Program-made: the position numbers and the translations under genes | Shown: in pieces, positions 35,090 through 43,336 of the stretch | Position numbering within the stretch: position 1 is the first letter of the stretch | How the letters are laid out: each line of letters starts with the position of its first letter | Notes under the pieces: model-generated | Database searches by the model: none | What the model saw: only the letters and a program-made list of their open reading frames with translations | What the model was told of the DNA's origin: nothing | Origin: Streptomyces venezuelae | Lineage (GTDB): Bacteria > Actinomycetota > Actinomycetes > Streptomycetales > Streptomycetaceae | NCBI RefSeq assembly: GCF_008642335.1 | Contig: NZ_CP029191.1 | Location: 1,488,001 to 1,552,000, forward strand | Reading direction: 5' to 3' | Length of the DNA: 64,000 nt

Positions 35090-35839
35090 GTGACCGCTTT
35101 CGCCCCGGACTCGATCGTCCTGAATCGGAAGCTTCCCCTCTGGTATCAGGTGTCGCAGTCCTTGCGCGCTTCGATACTGGGCCGCTCCCCCGATGCCCCG
35201 CTCCGGCTGCCCACCGAGGAGCAGCTGGCGGGGCATTACGGGGTGAGCGTGCTGACCATGCGGCAGGCGCTCAAGGAGCTGGAGGACGAGGGGCTGATCA
35301 CCCGCCACCGGCGGCGCGGCACCTTCATCGAGCCGAGCGCGCGGCGCGGCGCCCCCGTCCGCCTGCTCGGCTCGGTCGACGCGATCGTGGCCCAGCAGTC
35401 GGGCATGACCACCCGCCTCCTCGACCACGGCGCCGGCCTGCCCCCCGCCGATCTGGCCGCGCACTTCCCGGGTTCGGCGGAGGTCGCGACGTACCACCGG
35501 CTGCGCTGCGACGAGAAGACGGGCGAGCCCACCAACCACGCCCGCAACTACATCCGGCCCGAACTGGCGTCCCGCATCGACCTGGACGACCTGGTGCGCT
35601 GGCCCATGACGAAGGTCCTGCGCGACGTGGTGGGCGTCCGCATCAGCCGGATCACGGACACCGTCGAGGCCACCCTCGCCGACCCGGAGACCGCGCGGCT
35701 CCTCGAAGTGCCGCTGCTCAGCCCGATCCTGCACTACACCGGCATCACGTACGACGAGGACGGCCGCACGCTGGACGTGGCCCGCATCCACTACCGCGGC
35801 GACCGCTTCTCGTTCTCGGTCACGCTCGACGCGACGTGA
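35090..35839 (+). CDS. GntR family regulator with UTRA domain
   Basis: A 249-residue HutC-subfamily regulator: an N-terminal winged helix with LPTEEQLAGHYGVSVLTMRQAL (about residues 42-63) and a C-terminal UTRA ligand domain ending LLSPILHYTGITYDEDGRTLDVARIHYRGDRFSF. GTG 35090 follows GGAGAG by three bases. It is 27 bases downstream of hmgA, so it may sense an aromatic catabolite, but UTRA ligands are varied (sugars, histidine, fatty acids) and the link is positional only. Confidence 0.92.
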   Translation: MTAFAPDSIVLNRKLPLWYQVSQSLRASILGRSPDAPLRLPTEEQLAGHYGVSVLTMRQALKELEDEGLITRHRRRGTFIEPSARRGAPVRLLGSVDAIVAQQSGMTTRLLDHGAGLPPADLAAHFPGSAEVATYHRLRCDEKTGEPTNHARNYIRPELASRIDLDDLVRWPMTKVLRDVVGVRISRITDTVEATLADPETARLLEVPLLSPILHYTGITYDEDGRTLDVARIHYRGDRFSFSVTLDAT

Positions 35840-35864
35840 CGGGACCGGGCGGACACGTCGTACG

Positions 35865-37067
35865 ATGCCGGGCGTGACGCACGACGAAGCGCCGCTGCTC
35901 GCGGACCTCATGCCGTGGTCCGTCGCACCGCTCCGGCCGGGCCGCGGGTGGCCGATGGGCCCGGACCCGGCTTCCCTGCGGGCCCGTTGGAGCGCGTTCG
36001 TCCGCGCCGAGGGACCGGACCGCGAGGCCCTCTTCCGCCCCACCCGCGCCCGCACCCTGCACACGGCGGTCGCCCAGCTGCCCGGCCACGGCGGCGGAAC
36101 GGGCCGACTGGCCAGGGAGGCGGGGCCCTGCCCCGAGCCCGTGCGCGTCCTGCACGGCCCCTTCGACGAGCAGTGGCTGATCCCCGACCACCGCCTCATC
36201 GACGTCGCCCGCCCCGAGCTGTGGCGGGTGGCGGGCGAGGGCCAGCTCTTCGCGGTCGAGCAGGGGTACGTCCCCGGGGCCCCGGGACCCGCCGTCCTCG
36301 CGTCGGGGGTGCTGCCGGACGGCCGCTCCCCGGCCGGGCGCCCGGGACGTATACGCCCCCTGTTCCGGCGCCCCGGAGGCCGGGAGCCCAATGTGGCCCC
36401 GGGTCTGCTCGCCCACCTGACGGACCTCCTCGGCCAGGAGGTCACCGCACGCGACCTCCTCGCATGGGTCCTCGCGGCCGGCACCGGCTCCGCGGCGGGC
36501 TGCCGGGTACCGCTCACCCGCGACACCGACGTCTGGACGCGTGGCGTGGAGCTCGGCCGACGGCTGCTCCGTCTTCAACTCCGCGGCGACGGCGAGCGCC
36601 CGAAGCTCCCCGGCGGCCGCAGGCCGTACGTCCGCGCACCGCTCCCCGCCCGGCCCGCCGTCCTGTCGTACGACACCGACGAGGAGATCCTCCACGTCGG
36701 CGAAGAGGGCGTCATCTCGCCGGTGCCGCGGGAGGCGTGGGAGTACGAGGTGAGCGGGGTACGGGTCGTGGAGCGCTGGTTCGCGCTGCGCACGGAGGCG
36801 GGCGAGAGGGGCACGCTGGAGGCGATCCGCCCCACGACGTGGCCCCAGACATGGACGTCCGAGCTCCTCGAACTCATCACGGTGCTGGCGCTGCTCGCCG
36901 AACTGCGACCCGAGCAGGAGGCGTTGCGGTCGGCGCCGGGAGCCGGGGTCAGCGGGGGCGAGCTGCACGACGCGGGCATCCTGCCCGTCCCCGACGCGGC
37001 GCGGCGCCCCGCCTCCGTCCTCGACCACCACGAAGAGGGCCCGGACGGCCAGTTCGCCCTGCTCTAG
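35865..37067 (+). CDS. Stand-alone protein resembling the C-terminal domain of Type ISP restriction enzymes
   Basis: A 400-residue protein without helicase, nuclease or methylase motifs. Its C-terminal half (about 230-400) resembles the specificity end of single-polypeptide Type ISP restriction-modification enzymes, notably EYEVSGVRVVERWFALR near residues 295-311. The N-terminal half contains LMPWSVAPLRPGRGWP and HGPFDEQWLIPDHRLID, which I associate with a Streptomyces-conserved orphan of this kind. It is therefore unlikely to restrict DNA on its own. ATG 35865 and GTG 35874 both lack an obvious ribosome site. It could be a reused DNA-binding domain. It lies 25 bases after the GntR gene. Confidence 0.7.
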   Translation: MPGVTHDEAPLLADLMPWSVAPLRPGRGWPMGPDPASLRARWSAFVRAEGPDREALFRPTRARTLHTAVAQLPGHGGGTGRLAREAGPCPEPVRVLHGPFDEQWLIPDHRLIDVARPELWRVAGEGQLFAVEQGYVPGAPGPAVLASGVLPDGRSPAGRPGRIRPLFRRPGGREPNVAPGLLAHLTDLLGQEVTARDLLAWVLAAGTGSAAGCRVPLTRDTDVWTRGVELGRRLLRLQLRGDGERPKLPGGRRPYVRAPLPARPAVLSYDTDEEILHVGEEGVISPVPREAWEYEVSGVRVVERWFALRTEAGERGTLEAIRPTTWPQTWTSELLELITVLALLAELRPEQEALRSAPGAGVSGGELHDAGILPVPDAARRPASVLDHHEEGPDGQFALL

Positions 37068-37293
37068 GGCCTGTGTCTCCCGAGGGGAGCAAGTACGGCA
37101 AAACCGCACCGACCGGGGGAGTTTGGGCGGCTCGGCCCAGCGGTCGATGCGGTTCTGGCTGAAACTTTTCGGTTCAACGGGTGCACGCGGCACGGGTGAT
37201 GCGTGCGGGGGTGTTGGGTGACTGGGGGGCGGAGCGGAGTGGGGGGAAAGATCCGCCGCGGAGCGGCGGTTCAGTCCCGGGGACCACCCGCGG

Positions 37294-37563
37294 TCAGCGT
37301 CCGCCGAACAGCGAACGCCGCAACCGGCGCAGCGGCGCGAAGAGCGAGACGCGGCTCACTCGGGCACCCCTGCTGCTGCGGGCGTGCGCGGCGTCACGTG
37401 AGGTCAGCTCACGCATCAGCAGCGTCGCCTCGTGCGCCTCGCGCTGCGGGACGGCGGGACCGCCCAGCACCGAGAGGTGACGATCGAGACGCGAACTGCT
37501 CGCGCTGCTGCCACAAGTGATCGCAGGGACACGCGCCCTGCTGCGCACTGTTATCTGTTCCAT
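37294..37563 (-). CDS. Small conserved hypothetical protein
   Basis: An 89-residue basic protein starting MEQITVRSRARVPAITCGSS and ending in an Arg-rich tail (LFAPLRRLRRSLFGGR). GGGGAG lies 5 bases before ATG 37563, which favours this start over the longer reading from 37656. No signal peptide or membrane segment; the C-terminal basic amphipathic stretch could touch membrane or nucleic acid. I recognise it only as a Streptomyces-type small protein of unknown role. It lies alone between two spacious intergenic regions. Confidence 0.7.
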   Translation of the reverse strand: MEQITVRSRARVPAITCGSSASSSRLDRHLSVLGGPAVPQREAHEATLLMRELTSRDAAHARSSRGARVSRVSLFAPLRRLRRSLFGGR

Positions 37564-38045
37564 GTCACTCCCCACCCGTACGAGGGCACCCGGCCCAGGG
37601 CAGGTTAACCCTATCGCCCCATCGGTACACGCGTGTATCCCGGTCACAGGATTCACCTACCCCGCAAGGAGGTTGACGATTACTCTCCGAATCCAACTGA
37701 TTCCAGGGCGAGTTGGACAAAGGGTTCGACAGTGGGTCGGAGGGCGTCCGATCGCCCCGCGGGAGCGGGTGGAGAGCGGTCGGCCGATACGTTTCGGCGG
37801 ATCGGGACGTGGGCTATCTCACGTGCGGATTCCGCCCCCTCACGGCGCGCCGACGATGACGGACACGGGGAGCGGGGACCGGTCCGGGCACGCACAGCTG
37901 CCGGGGCCCTCCCGGAGCGTTCGGCGTACGGCAGCCCGCCCCCGTTCCCGCAGGGCGGGCGGCGCCGGGGCGGAGGCCGCGCACGCCAGGCGTACGGCGG
38001 GCCGCCCGCCCCCTCGGCCCCCTTCGCCCTCCTCACCGGGCCGCC
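37564..38045. other. Intergenic region between the 89-residue gene and the sigma gene
   Basis: These 482 bases contain a 12-base perfect palindrome (37626-37637), a CCAACT/AGTTGG inverted pair (37693-37698 and 37711-37716) and an ACGTG/CACGT pair (37807-37811 and 37820-37824). ORFs crossing it lack ribosome sites and family character. I see no RNA gene. Confidence 0.5.
37626..37637. promoter_or_regulatory. Perfect 12-base palindrome
   Basis: TACACGCGTGTA, 63 bases upstream of the 89-residue gene's start at 37563. It is in the right place for an operator of that gene. Confidence 0.45.
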
Positions 38046-38588
38046 TCACAGGACGGTCTCCAGGCAGGCCCGCAGCCTCAGCAGCCCGTCACGCATCCGG
38101 GTCTTGACCGTGCCGAGCGGCACGGACAGGCGCCGGGCCACCTCGCGGTAGGTGCAGCCGTCGTAGTACGCGAGCACGACCGCCTGGCGCTGCAGGTCGG
38201 TGAGGCTGCCGAGGCAGCCGCGCACCCACTCGCGCTCCAGACCCGCCTCGACCGCCTCGGCGACCTGGTCGAAGGCGGGGCCCTCGCCGCGCCGCGCCGC
38301 CCGCGCCTCCCGCTCGGTCGCGGCCCGCACGCTGCGCACCCGGTCCACTGCCCTGCGATGCGCGAGCGTGAGGATCCACGGCAGGGCGCGGCCGCGCGCC
38401 GGGTCGAACCGGGGAGCGGAACGCCAGAGTTCGACGAGCACTTCCTGGGTCACCTCCTCGGACTGCGCGTGGTCGCGCAGGACTCTGCGCACCAGGCCGA
38501 ACACCTGCCCCGACACCAGGCCGTACAGCTCCTCGAACGCCTCCTGGTCCCCTGTCGCGACCCTCGGCAGCAGTTCGTCCGCTTCCAT
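38046..38588 (-). CDS. ECF RNA polymerase sigma factor, SigK-like
   Basis: A 180-residue group 4 sigma factor. Region 2 spans about residues 12-85 (EELYGLVSGQVFGLVRRVLRD, then VTQEVLVELWRSAPRFDP with the -10 contacts). Region 4 has YYDGCTYREVARRLSVPLGTVKTRM, the -35 binding helix-turn-helix. The overall sequence resembles the SigK/ECF19 group. ATG 38588 is chosen for its GGGGG upstream; the longer reading to 38756 crosses the promoters. No anti-sigma gene is adjacent. It is divergent from the DUF4331 gene with a matching promoter on each side, so it likely drives itself and the metal-transport block. Confidence 0.93.
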   Translation of the reverse strand: MEADELLPRVATGDQEAFEELYGLVSGQVFGLVRRVLRDHAQSEEVTQEVLVELWRSAPRFDPARGRALPWILTLAHRRAVDRVRSVRAATEREARAARRGEGPAFDQVAEAVEAGLEREWVRGCLGSLTDLQRQAVVLAYYDGCTYREVARRLSVPLGTVKTRMRDGLLRLRACLETVL

Positions 38589-38638
38589 CCGTTCCCCCGT
38601 CCCCCGACGTCCGGCGGCCGCTCGTGCGGCTGCCCGGC

Positions 38639-38665
38639 ATTCGGCGCGGGGGCCGCGGCGGATGG
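38639..38665 (-). promoter_or_regulatory. SigK-type ECF promoter of the sigma gene
   Basis: On the minus strand CCATCC (38665-38660), a 15-base spacer, then CCGAAT (38644-38639). Expected start near 38632, about 44 bases before ATG 38588. The plus-strand promoter 11 bases away has almost the same boxes and the same spacer. Confidence 0.68.
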
Positions 38666-38675
38666 AAATCCGCGC

Positions 38676-38702
38676 CAATCCGCCTGTGCGGCAGCCCCGA
38701 AT
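38676..38702 (+). promoter_or_regulatory. SigK-type ECF promoter of the DUF4331 operon
   Basis: CAATCC at 38676-38681 and CCGAAT at 38697-38702 with a 15-base spacer; it differs from the sigma gene's promoter by one base in the -35. Start expected near 38709, a 70-base leader to ATG 38779. Confidence 0.66.
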
Positions 38703-38778
38703 GGGCTGTGTCAGTCGGCCCGTGCGCACCAGTCGGCCGGGTCGGATCGAGTGCATCGGACACGCAAGGACGGATGCG

Positions 38779-40332
38779 ATGACAGCACATGCCAGGAGCC
38801 GGCAGGGGCGTCGCGGCCTCGCCGCGCTGGTCTGCGGCGCACTCGCCGCCGGGGGGCTCGCAGCCGCCGGGGTGAGTGCGCTGGAGCCCGGCTCCGCGCG
38901 GGCCTCCAGTCACCGGGAGGCCCCGCTGATCTCGGGTCAGCCGCAGTACGACAACACGGACGTGTACGCGTTCGTGAGCCCGGACAAGCCGGACACCACG
39001 ACCCTCGTGGCGAACTGGACCCCGTTCGAGGAGCCCGCGGGCGGGCCCAACTTCTATCCCTTCCCCGAGGACGCCCAGTACGACATCCACATCGACAGCG
39101 ACGGCGACGCGCAGGGCGATCTGGTCTACCGCTGGACGTTCGACAGCAAGGTCAAGAACGGCAACACCTTCCTGTACAACACCGGCCAGGTGACGAGCCT
39201 CGACGACCCCGACCTCAACTTCACGCAGACGTACGACATCGACCTGCTGAAGCTGAAGGACCAGAAGGTCGTCTCCACGAAGAAGCTCGCGAACAACCTG
39301 CCGGTCGCGCCGTCGCGGGTGGGCGACGCCTCGATGCCCGACTACAAGAAGCTCCGCGACCAGGCGGTGCGGAAGGTCGCGGGCGGCGGCACGTCGTACG
39401 TCGGGCAGGCCGACGACCCGTTCTTCCTCGATCTGCAGGTGTTCGACTCGCTGTACGGCGGCGACCTCTCGCAGGTCGGCGACGACACCCTCAAGGGGTA
39501 CAGCGTGAACTCGGTCGCGCTGCAGGTCCCGACCGCCGAGATACGCCAGTCGGAGAAGCAGCCGACGGTCGGCGTCTGGTCGACGACCCAGCGCAAGAAC
39601 GCCAAGGGCGACTACACGCAGGTGTCGCGGCTCGGCAACCCGCTGGTCAACGAGCTCGTGGTGCCGTTGCGCGACAAGGACAAGTTCAACGCGTCCTCGC
39701 CGTGGAACGACGCGGACTTCCTGCAGTACGTGCAGAAGCCCGAGCTGGCGAGGCTCCTGGAGAAGGTCTACGGCATCAAGGCGGCGCCCGAGCCCAGGAA
39801 GGACCTGGTCTCCGTCTTCCTGACCGGCGTGAAGGACCTCAACCAGCCGCCGAACGTGCGTCCGGCGGAGGCGCTGCGGCTCAACACCTCCATCAAGCCG
39901 TCGGACGACCCGAAGCGGCTCGGCGTCCTCGACGGGGACACCGCGGGATTCCCGAACGGGCGGCGGCTCGCCGACGACGTCGTCGACATCGAGCTGCAGG
40001 CCGTCGCGGGTGAACTCGTGGGCAACAAGAACGACCTGGGCGACGCGGTCGACACGAACGACATGGCGTTCGGCAAGACGTTCCCGTACCTGGCACTGCC
40101 CACGTCCCCGACGCACGCGCCGGCGACCAAGGGCGGCGGCGACAACACCTCGATGCGCGGCGCGCTCGGGGGCGGGGCGAAGGTCCAGGGCCCGTCGGCG
40201 TCCGACGGGTCCGGCGGATCCGACGCGGTGCTGATCGCCTCCGCGGCGGCCGGGGCCGCGGGTGTCCTCCTCGTCGGGCTCGGGCTCGCGTGGTGGCGGG
40301 CGCGGAGGCGGGGTGTCGGCGGGGTCCTCTGA
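38779..40332 (+). CDS. DUF4331 secreted, membrane-anchored protein
   Basis: A 517-residue DUF4331 protein. Residues 1-40 are a signal peptide (basic start, AALVCGALAAGGLAAAG). The body has the family's SSHREAPLISGQPQYDNTDV opening, several conserved Asp/Asn-rich motifs, and LDVVDIELQAVAGELVGNKN-like sequence near the end. A single membrane helix at about 482-503 with a short basic tail keeps it on the cell surface. Function of DUF4331 is unknown; beta-rich and extracellular, perhaps binding metal or surface polymer. First gene of a sigma-controlled run with TPR and NicO genes. Confidence 0.93.
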   Translation: MTAHARSRQGRRGLAALVCGALAAGGLAAAGVSALEPGSARASSHREAPLISGQPQYDNTDVYAFVSPDKPDTTTLVANWTPFEEPAGGPNFYPFPEDAQYDIHIDSDGDAQGDLVYRWTFDSKVKNGNTFLYNTGQVTSLDDPDLNFTQTYDIDLLKLKDQKVVSTKKLANNLPVAPSRVGDASMPDYKKLRDQAVRKVAGGGTSYVGQADDPFFLDLQVFDSLYGGDLSQVGDDTLKGYSVNSVALQVPTAEIRQSEKQPTVGVWSTTQRKNAKGDYTQVSRLGNPLVNELVVPLRDKDKFNASSPWNDADFLQYVQKPELARLLEKVYGIKAAPEPRKDLVSVFLTGVKDLNQPPNVRPAEALRLNTSIKPSDDPKRLGVLDGDTAGFPNGRRLADDVVDIELQAVAGELVGNKNDLGDAVDTNDMAFGKTFPYLALPTSPTHAPATKGGGDNTSMRGALGGGAKVQGPSASDGSGGSDAVLIASAAAGAAGVLLVGLGLAWWRARRRGVGGVL

Positions 40333-40385
40333 GCCCCTCCGAGGCCCTTCGGGGTCTCCTTGCCCACTCCTCCCTCCCTGAACGG

Positions 40386-40420
40386 GCGCGGTCCGCACCT
40401 GATCCCCCCGCGGACCGCGC
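40386..40420 (+). terminator. 11-base perfect hairpin between DUF4331 and TPR genes
   Basis: GCGCGGTCCGC (40386-40396), a 13-base loop, GCGGACCGCGC (40410-40420), then a long pyrimidine tract (CTCCTCCCTCTCCC). It looks like a rho-independent-type terminator or attenuator that would lower expression of the TPR and transporter genes relative to DUF4331. Confidence 0.65.
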
Positions 40421-40479
40421 CTCCTCCCTCTCCCGCTTCTCCCGCTTCTTTCGCTTCTCCCGAACGATTGGTTCTCTCC

Positions 40480-41823
40480 ATGGCACGCATGTCCGTACGG
40501 AGCGCCGTGGCCGCCGTCGCGCTGGCCCTCGCGCTCACCTCGGGCGCCGTCATCGTCAGCGGCGGTGGCGGCGACAGCGACGACGGGGCGGGGCGGTCGA
40601 CGCCCGTCGCGGTCGGGCCCGCGGCGCCGCTCGACGGTTTGCGCGGCGGCGACCTGGACCGGGGCGTGGAGGCGCTCAGGACCCGGCTGCGCGATCAGCC
40701 GAAGGACTTCAAGTCCTGGGCCACGCTCGGCACGGCCTACGTCGAACAGGCCCGCACCCGCGGCGACCCGGCCCTCTACCGCGCGGCCGACCGCGCCCTG
40801 GACCGCTCGCTGGAGCTGCGGCCCCGTTACGACGCGGCGCTCGCGGGGCGCGCCGCCGTCGCCGCCGCCCGGCACGACTTCCGCGGCGCGCTGCGCCACG
40901 CCGAGGCCGCCCTCGCCGAGAACCCGTACGGCGAACGGGCCCTGGCCACCCGCATCGACGCCCTCGTCGAACTCGGGCGCTACGGCGCGGCGTCCCGGGC
41001 GGCCGACGAGGCGGACGCTCGGCGCCCCGGCATCCCCGTCTTCACGCGGTACGCGTACGTACGCGAGCTGCGCGGCGACACGGCGACCGCGCGGCGCGTC
41101 CTGGAGCGGGCGCTCGACGGGGCGACCGCACGCGGCGATGTCGCGTACGTGGCGACCGCCCTCGGGCAACTGGCCTGGCGGCAGGGCGAGTACAAGACCG
41201 CGCTGCGCCGCTGCGGGGCCGCGCTGCGGGCGGATTCCACGTACCTGCCCGCCCTGGAGTGCCGGGCCAGGGCGCGGGCGGCACGGGGCGGAAGGGCCGC
41301 GGCGGTGGCCGGGCTGCGCGATGTCGTCGGACGGCAGCCGCTGCCCGGTCCTGTCGTCGCGCTCGGCGAGCTGTACGAGGCGAAGGGCGACCTGGCGCGG
41401 GCCCGTGAGCAGTACCGGCTCGTGGACGTGTGGGCCGCGCTGGCCCGGGCCAACGGAGTCGACCCCGACCTGGACACGGCTCTCGCGGAGGCCGACCACG
41501 GGGACAGGGCGGAGGCGCTGCGGGCGGCGCGCGCCGAGTGGGGACGGCGCAGGACCGTCCACACGGCGGACGCGCTGGGGTGGGCGCTGCACGTGAACGG
41601 GCGGGACGAGGAGGCGCTGCCGTACGCGCGGCGCGCGACGGCCACGGGGTTCAAGGAGGCGGCGTTCCGCTACCACCGCGGGATGATCGAACGGGCCGTG
41701 GGCGACAAGGAGGCGGCGCGCGGGTCGCTGGCGTCGGCCTTGAAGCTGAACCCCGGTTTCTCGCCGGTGGGTGCGCGCGAGGCGCGGGAGGCGTTGCGGT
41801 CGCTCGGGGGTGACGCGTCGTGA
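40480..41823 (+). CDS. Secreted or membrane-anchored TPR repeat protein
   Basis: A 447-residue protein with an N-terminal signal or anchor segment (AVAAVALALALTSGAVIVSGG), then helix pairs of TPR type: ATLGTAYVEQARTRGDPALY, RHDFRGALRHAEAALAENPYG, YKTALRRCGAALRAD and others, running to the C-terminus. Very rich in Ala and Arg. It probably scaffolds a protein at the outer membrane face. It follows DUF4331 after 147 bases and overlaps the NicO gene by four bases (GTGA), so it is co-expressed with the transporter. ATG 40480 is preferred; ATG 40489 is possible. Confidence 0.9.
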   Translation: MARMSVRSAVAAVALALALTSGAVIVSGGGGDSDDGAGRSTPVAVGPAAPLDGLRGGDLDRGVEALRTRLRDQPKDFKSWATLGTAYVEQARTRGDPALYRAADRALDRSLELRPRYDAALAGRAAVAAARHDFRGALRHAEAALAENPYGERALATRIDALVELGRYGAASRAADEADARRPGIPVFTRYAYVRELRGDTATARRVLERALDGATARGDVAYVATALGQLAWRQGEYKTALRRCGAALRADSTYLPALECRARARAARGGRAAAVAGLRDVVGRQPLPGPVVALGELYEAKGDLARAREQYRLVDVWAALARANGVDPDLDTALAEADHGDRAEALRAARAEWGRRRTVHTADALGWALHVNGRDEEALPYARRATATGFKEAAFRYHRGMIERAVGDKEAARGSLASALKLNPGFSPVGAREAREALRSLGGDAS

Positions 41824-43292
41824 GGCGCCGGAAGCTGTGGGCGTGCTGGGCCTGCCTCGTGCTCGGGGTGATCGTCGCGCTCGGCGGGCTCGGCGGCACC
41901 GCGCACGCGCATCCGCTGGGCAACTTCACCGTCAGCCGGTACGACGGACTCGTCGCCGGGCCGGGTCGCCTCACGGTCGACCACGTGGAGGACCTCGCCG
42001 AGATCCCCGCCGCGCAGGCCGCCCCGCGCATCCGTGAGGTCGGCCGCGCCCGCTGGGCCGGGCAGCGCTGCCGGGCCGCCGCCGACGACGCCCGTGTCAC
42101 CGTGGCCGGACGGGACGCGGAGCTGACCGTGGGCGCCGCGCGGGCGCTCGACCGGCCGGGGCAGGCGGGGCTCGACACGCTCCGCGTCGAATGCGCCTTC
42201 ACCGCTCCGCTGCCACGGAAGGACGGAGTGACCGTCGAATTCCGCAGCGGCACGCGGGACGGCACCGGCTGGCGCGAGATCACCGCACGCGGCGACCGGA
42301 TGACCCTCGCCCGCTCCGACGTGCCGGAGACGTCCGCGTCGGTACGGCTCACCCGCTATCCGAAGCAGCGGCGCTCCGCCCCGCCCGACACCGCGTCCGC
42401 GTCGCTGCGGATCACACCGGGCGGCCCCGCCCTCGCGGACACCCGCCCCGGGGAGAGCGAGAGCGGCGTGACCTCCGTGCTGCCCCGTGGCGCCGACCGC
42501 TGGGCGCAGGCCCTCACCGGTCTCGTCGGCCGGCACGCACTCACCCCGGCCTTCGCGGCGCTCGCCCTCGGCACCGCCGTGCTCCTCGGCGCCCTGCACG
42601 CGCTCGCGCCGGGCCACGGCAAGACCCTCATGGCCGCCACCGCCGCCGCCCGCGGCCGTGCCTCCGTGCGGGACGTGCTGCCGCTCGCCGCGTCCGTGAC
42701 CGTCACGCACACCCTGGGCGTGCTCGCCCTCGGGCTGCTGGTGAGCGGGGGCTCCGCCGCGGCCCCGTCGGTGGTCGCCTGGCTCGGCGTGGTCAGCGGG
42801 CTGCTCGTCACGGGCGCGGGGGTGCTGCTCGTGCGCAGGGCGTGGCTGCGACGGCGCGGGACGGACCACGAGCACACACATGACCACGGTCATACGCACG
42901 ACCACGGCCATCACCACCACGCCCACGGCCACCACCACGCGCACAGCCATCGCCACTCCCCCGGCACCGGCCTGCGCGGCACGCTGTTCCTCGGTTTCGC
43001 CGGGGGGCTCGTGCCGAGTCCGTCCGCCGTCGTCGTGCTGGTCGGCGCCGCCGCGCTCGGGGAGGCGTGGTTCGGGCTGCTGCTCGTGGCGGCGTACGGG
43101 GTGGGGCTCGCGGCCACGCTGACGGCCGCCGGGTTCCTCGTCGTGCGCGTGGGGTCGTTCGCGGGGCGGCGCGTGGGCCCGGAGTGGGTGCGCCGGGGCA
43201 CGCGGCGGTTCCTCCCGCTCGGTTCGGCCTGCGTGGTTCTCGCCCTTGGGTGCGGATTGGTGTTCAAGGGGGCTGCAACAGCGCTCGGTTGA
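41820..43292 (+). CDS. NicO/RcnA-type nickel/cobalt transporter
   Basis: A 490-residue membrane protein. An N-terminal signal-like segment and a large extracellular domain (residues 1-235) with a HAHPLGNFTVSRY opening come first. The transport domain has HALAPGHGKT (from His260), the NicO/RcnA signature. A His cluster at about 350-380 (many HDH, HGH, HHH runs) is followed by GFAGGLVPSPSAVVVL, the second transport motif. It starts at GTG 41820, overlapping the TPR stop. Direction (uptake or efflux) cannot be told; RcnA exports and HoxN imports. Confidence 0.92.
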   Translation: MRRRKLWACWACLVLGVIVALGGLGGTAHAHPLGNFTVSRYDGLVAGPGRLTVDHVEDLAEIPAAQAAPRIREVGRARWAGQRCRAAADDARVTVAGRDAELTVGAARALDRPGQAGLDTLRVECAFTAPLPRKDGVTVEFRSGTRDGTGWREITARGDRMTLARSDVPETSASVRLTRYPKQRRSAPPDTASASLRITPGGPALADTRPGESESGVTSVLPRGADRWAQALTGLVGRHALTPAFAALALGTAVLLGALHALAPGHGKTLMAATAAARGRASVRDVLPLAASVTVTHTLGVLALGLLVSGGSAAAPSVVAWLGVVSGLLVTGAGVLLVRRAWLRRRGTDHEHTHDHGHTHDHGHHHHAHGHHHAHSHRHSPGTGLRGTLFLGFAGGLVPSPSAVVVLVGAAALGEAWFGLLLVAAYGVGLAATLTAAGFLVVRVGSFAGRRVGPEWVRRGTRRFLPLGSACVVLALGCGLVFKGAATALG

Positions 43293-43336
43293 GCTACTTT
43301 TGTGGAGAATCGCACCGCTGCGGATGGGGGGCGCCC

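Noticed and set aside
37564..38045. Short plus-strand ORFs in this gap
   Set aside because: They lack ribosome sites and read as Arg/Pro-rich noise.
38089..41676. Very long open frame on the minus strand across the sigma, DUF4331 and TPR genes
   Set aside because: It is a GC-bias shadow: low-complexity Arg/Gly/Val composition, no family motif, no ribosome site, and strong real genes on the other frames.
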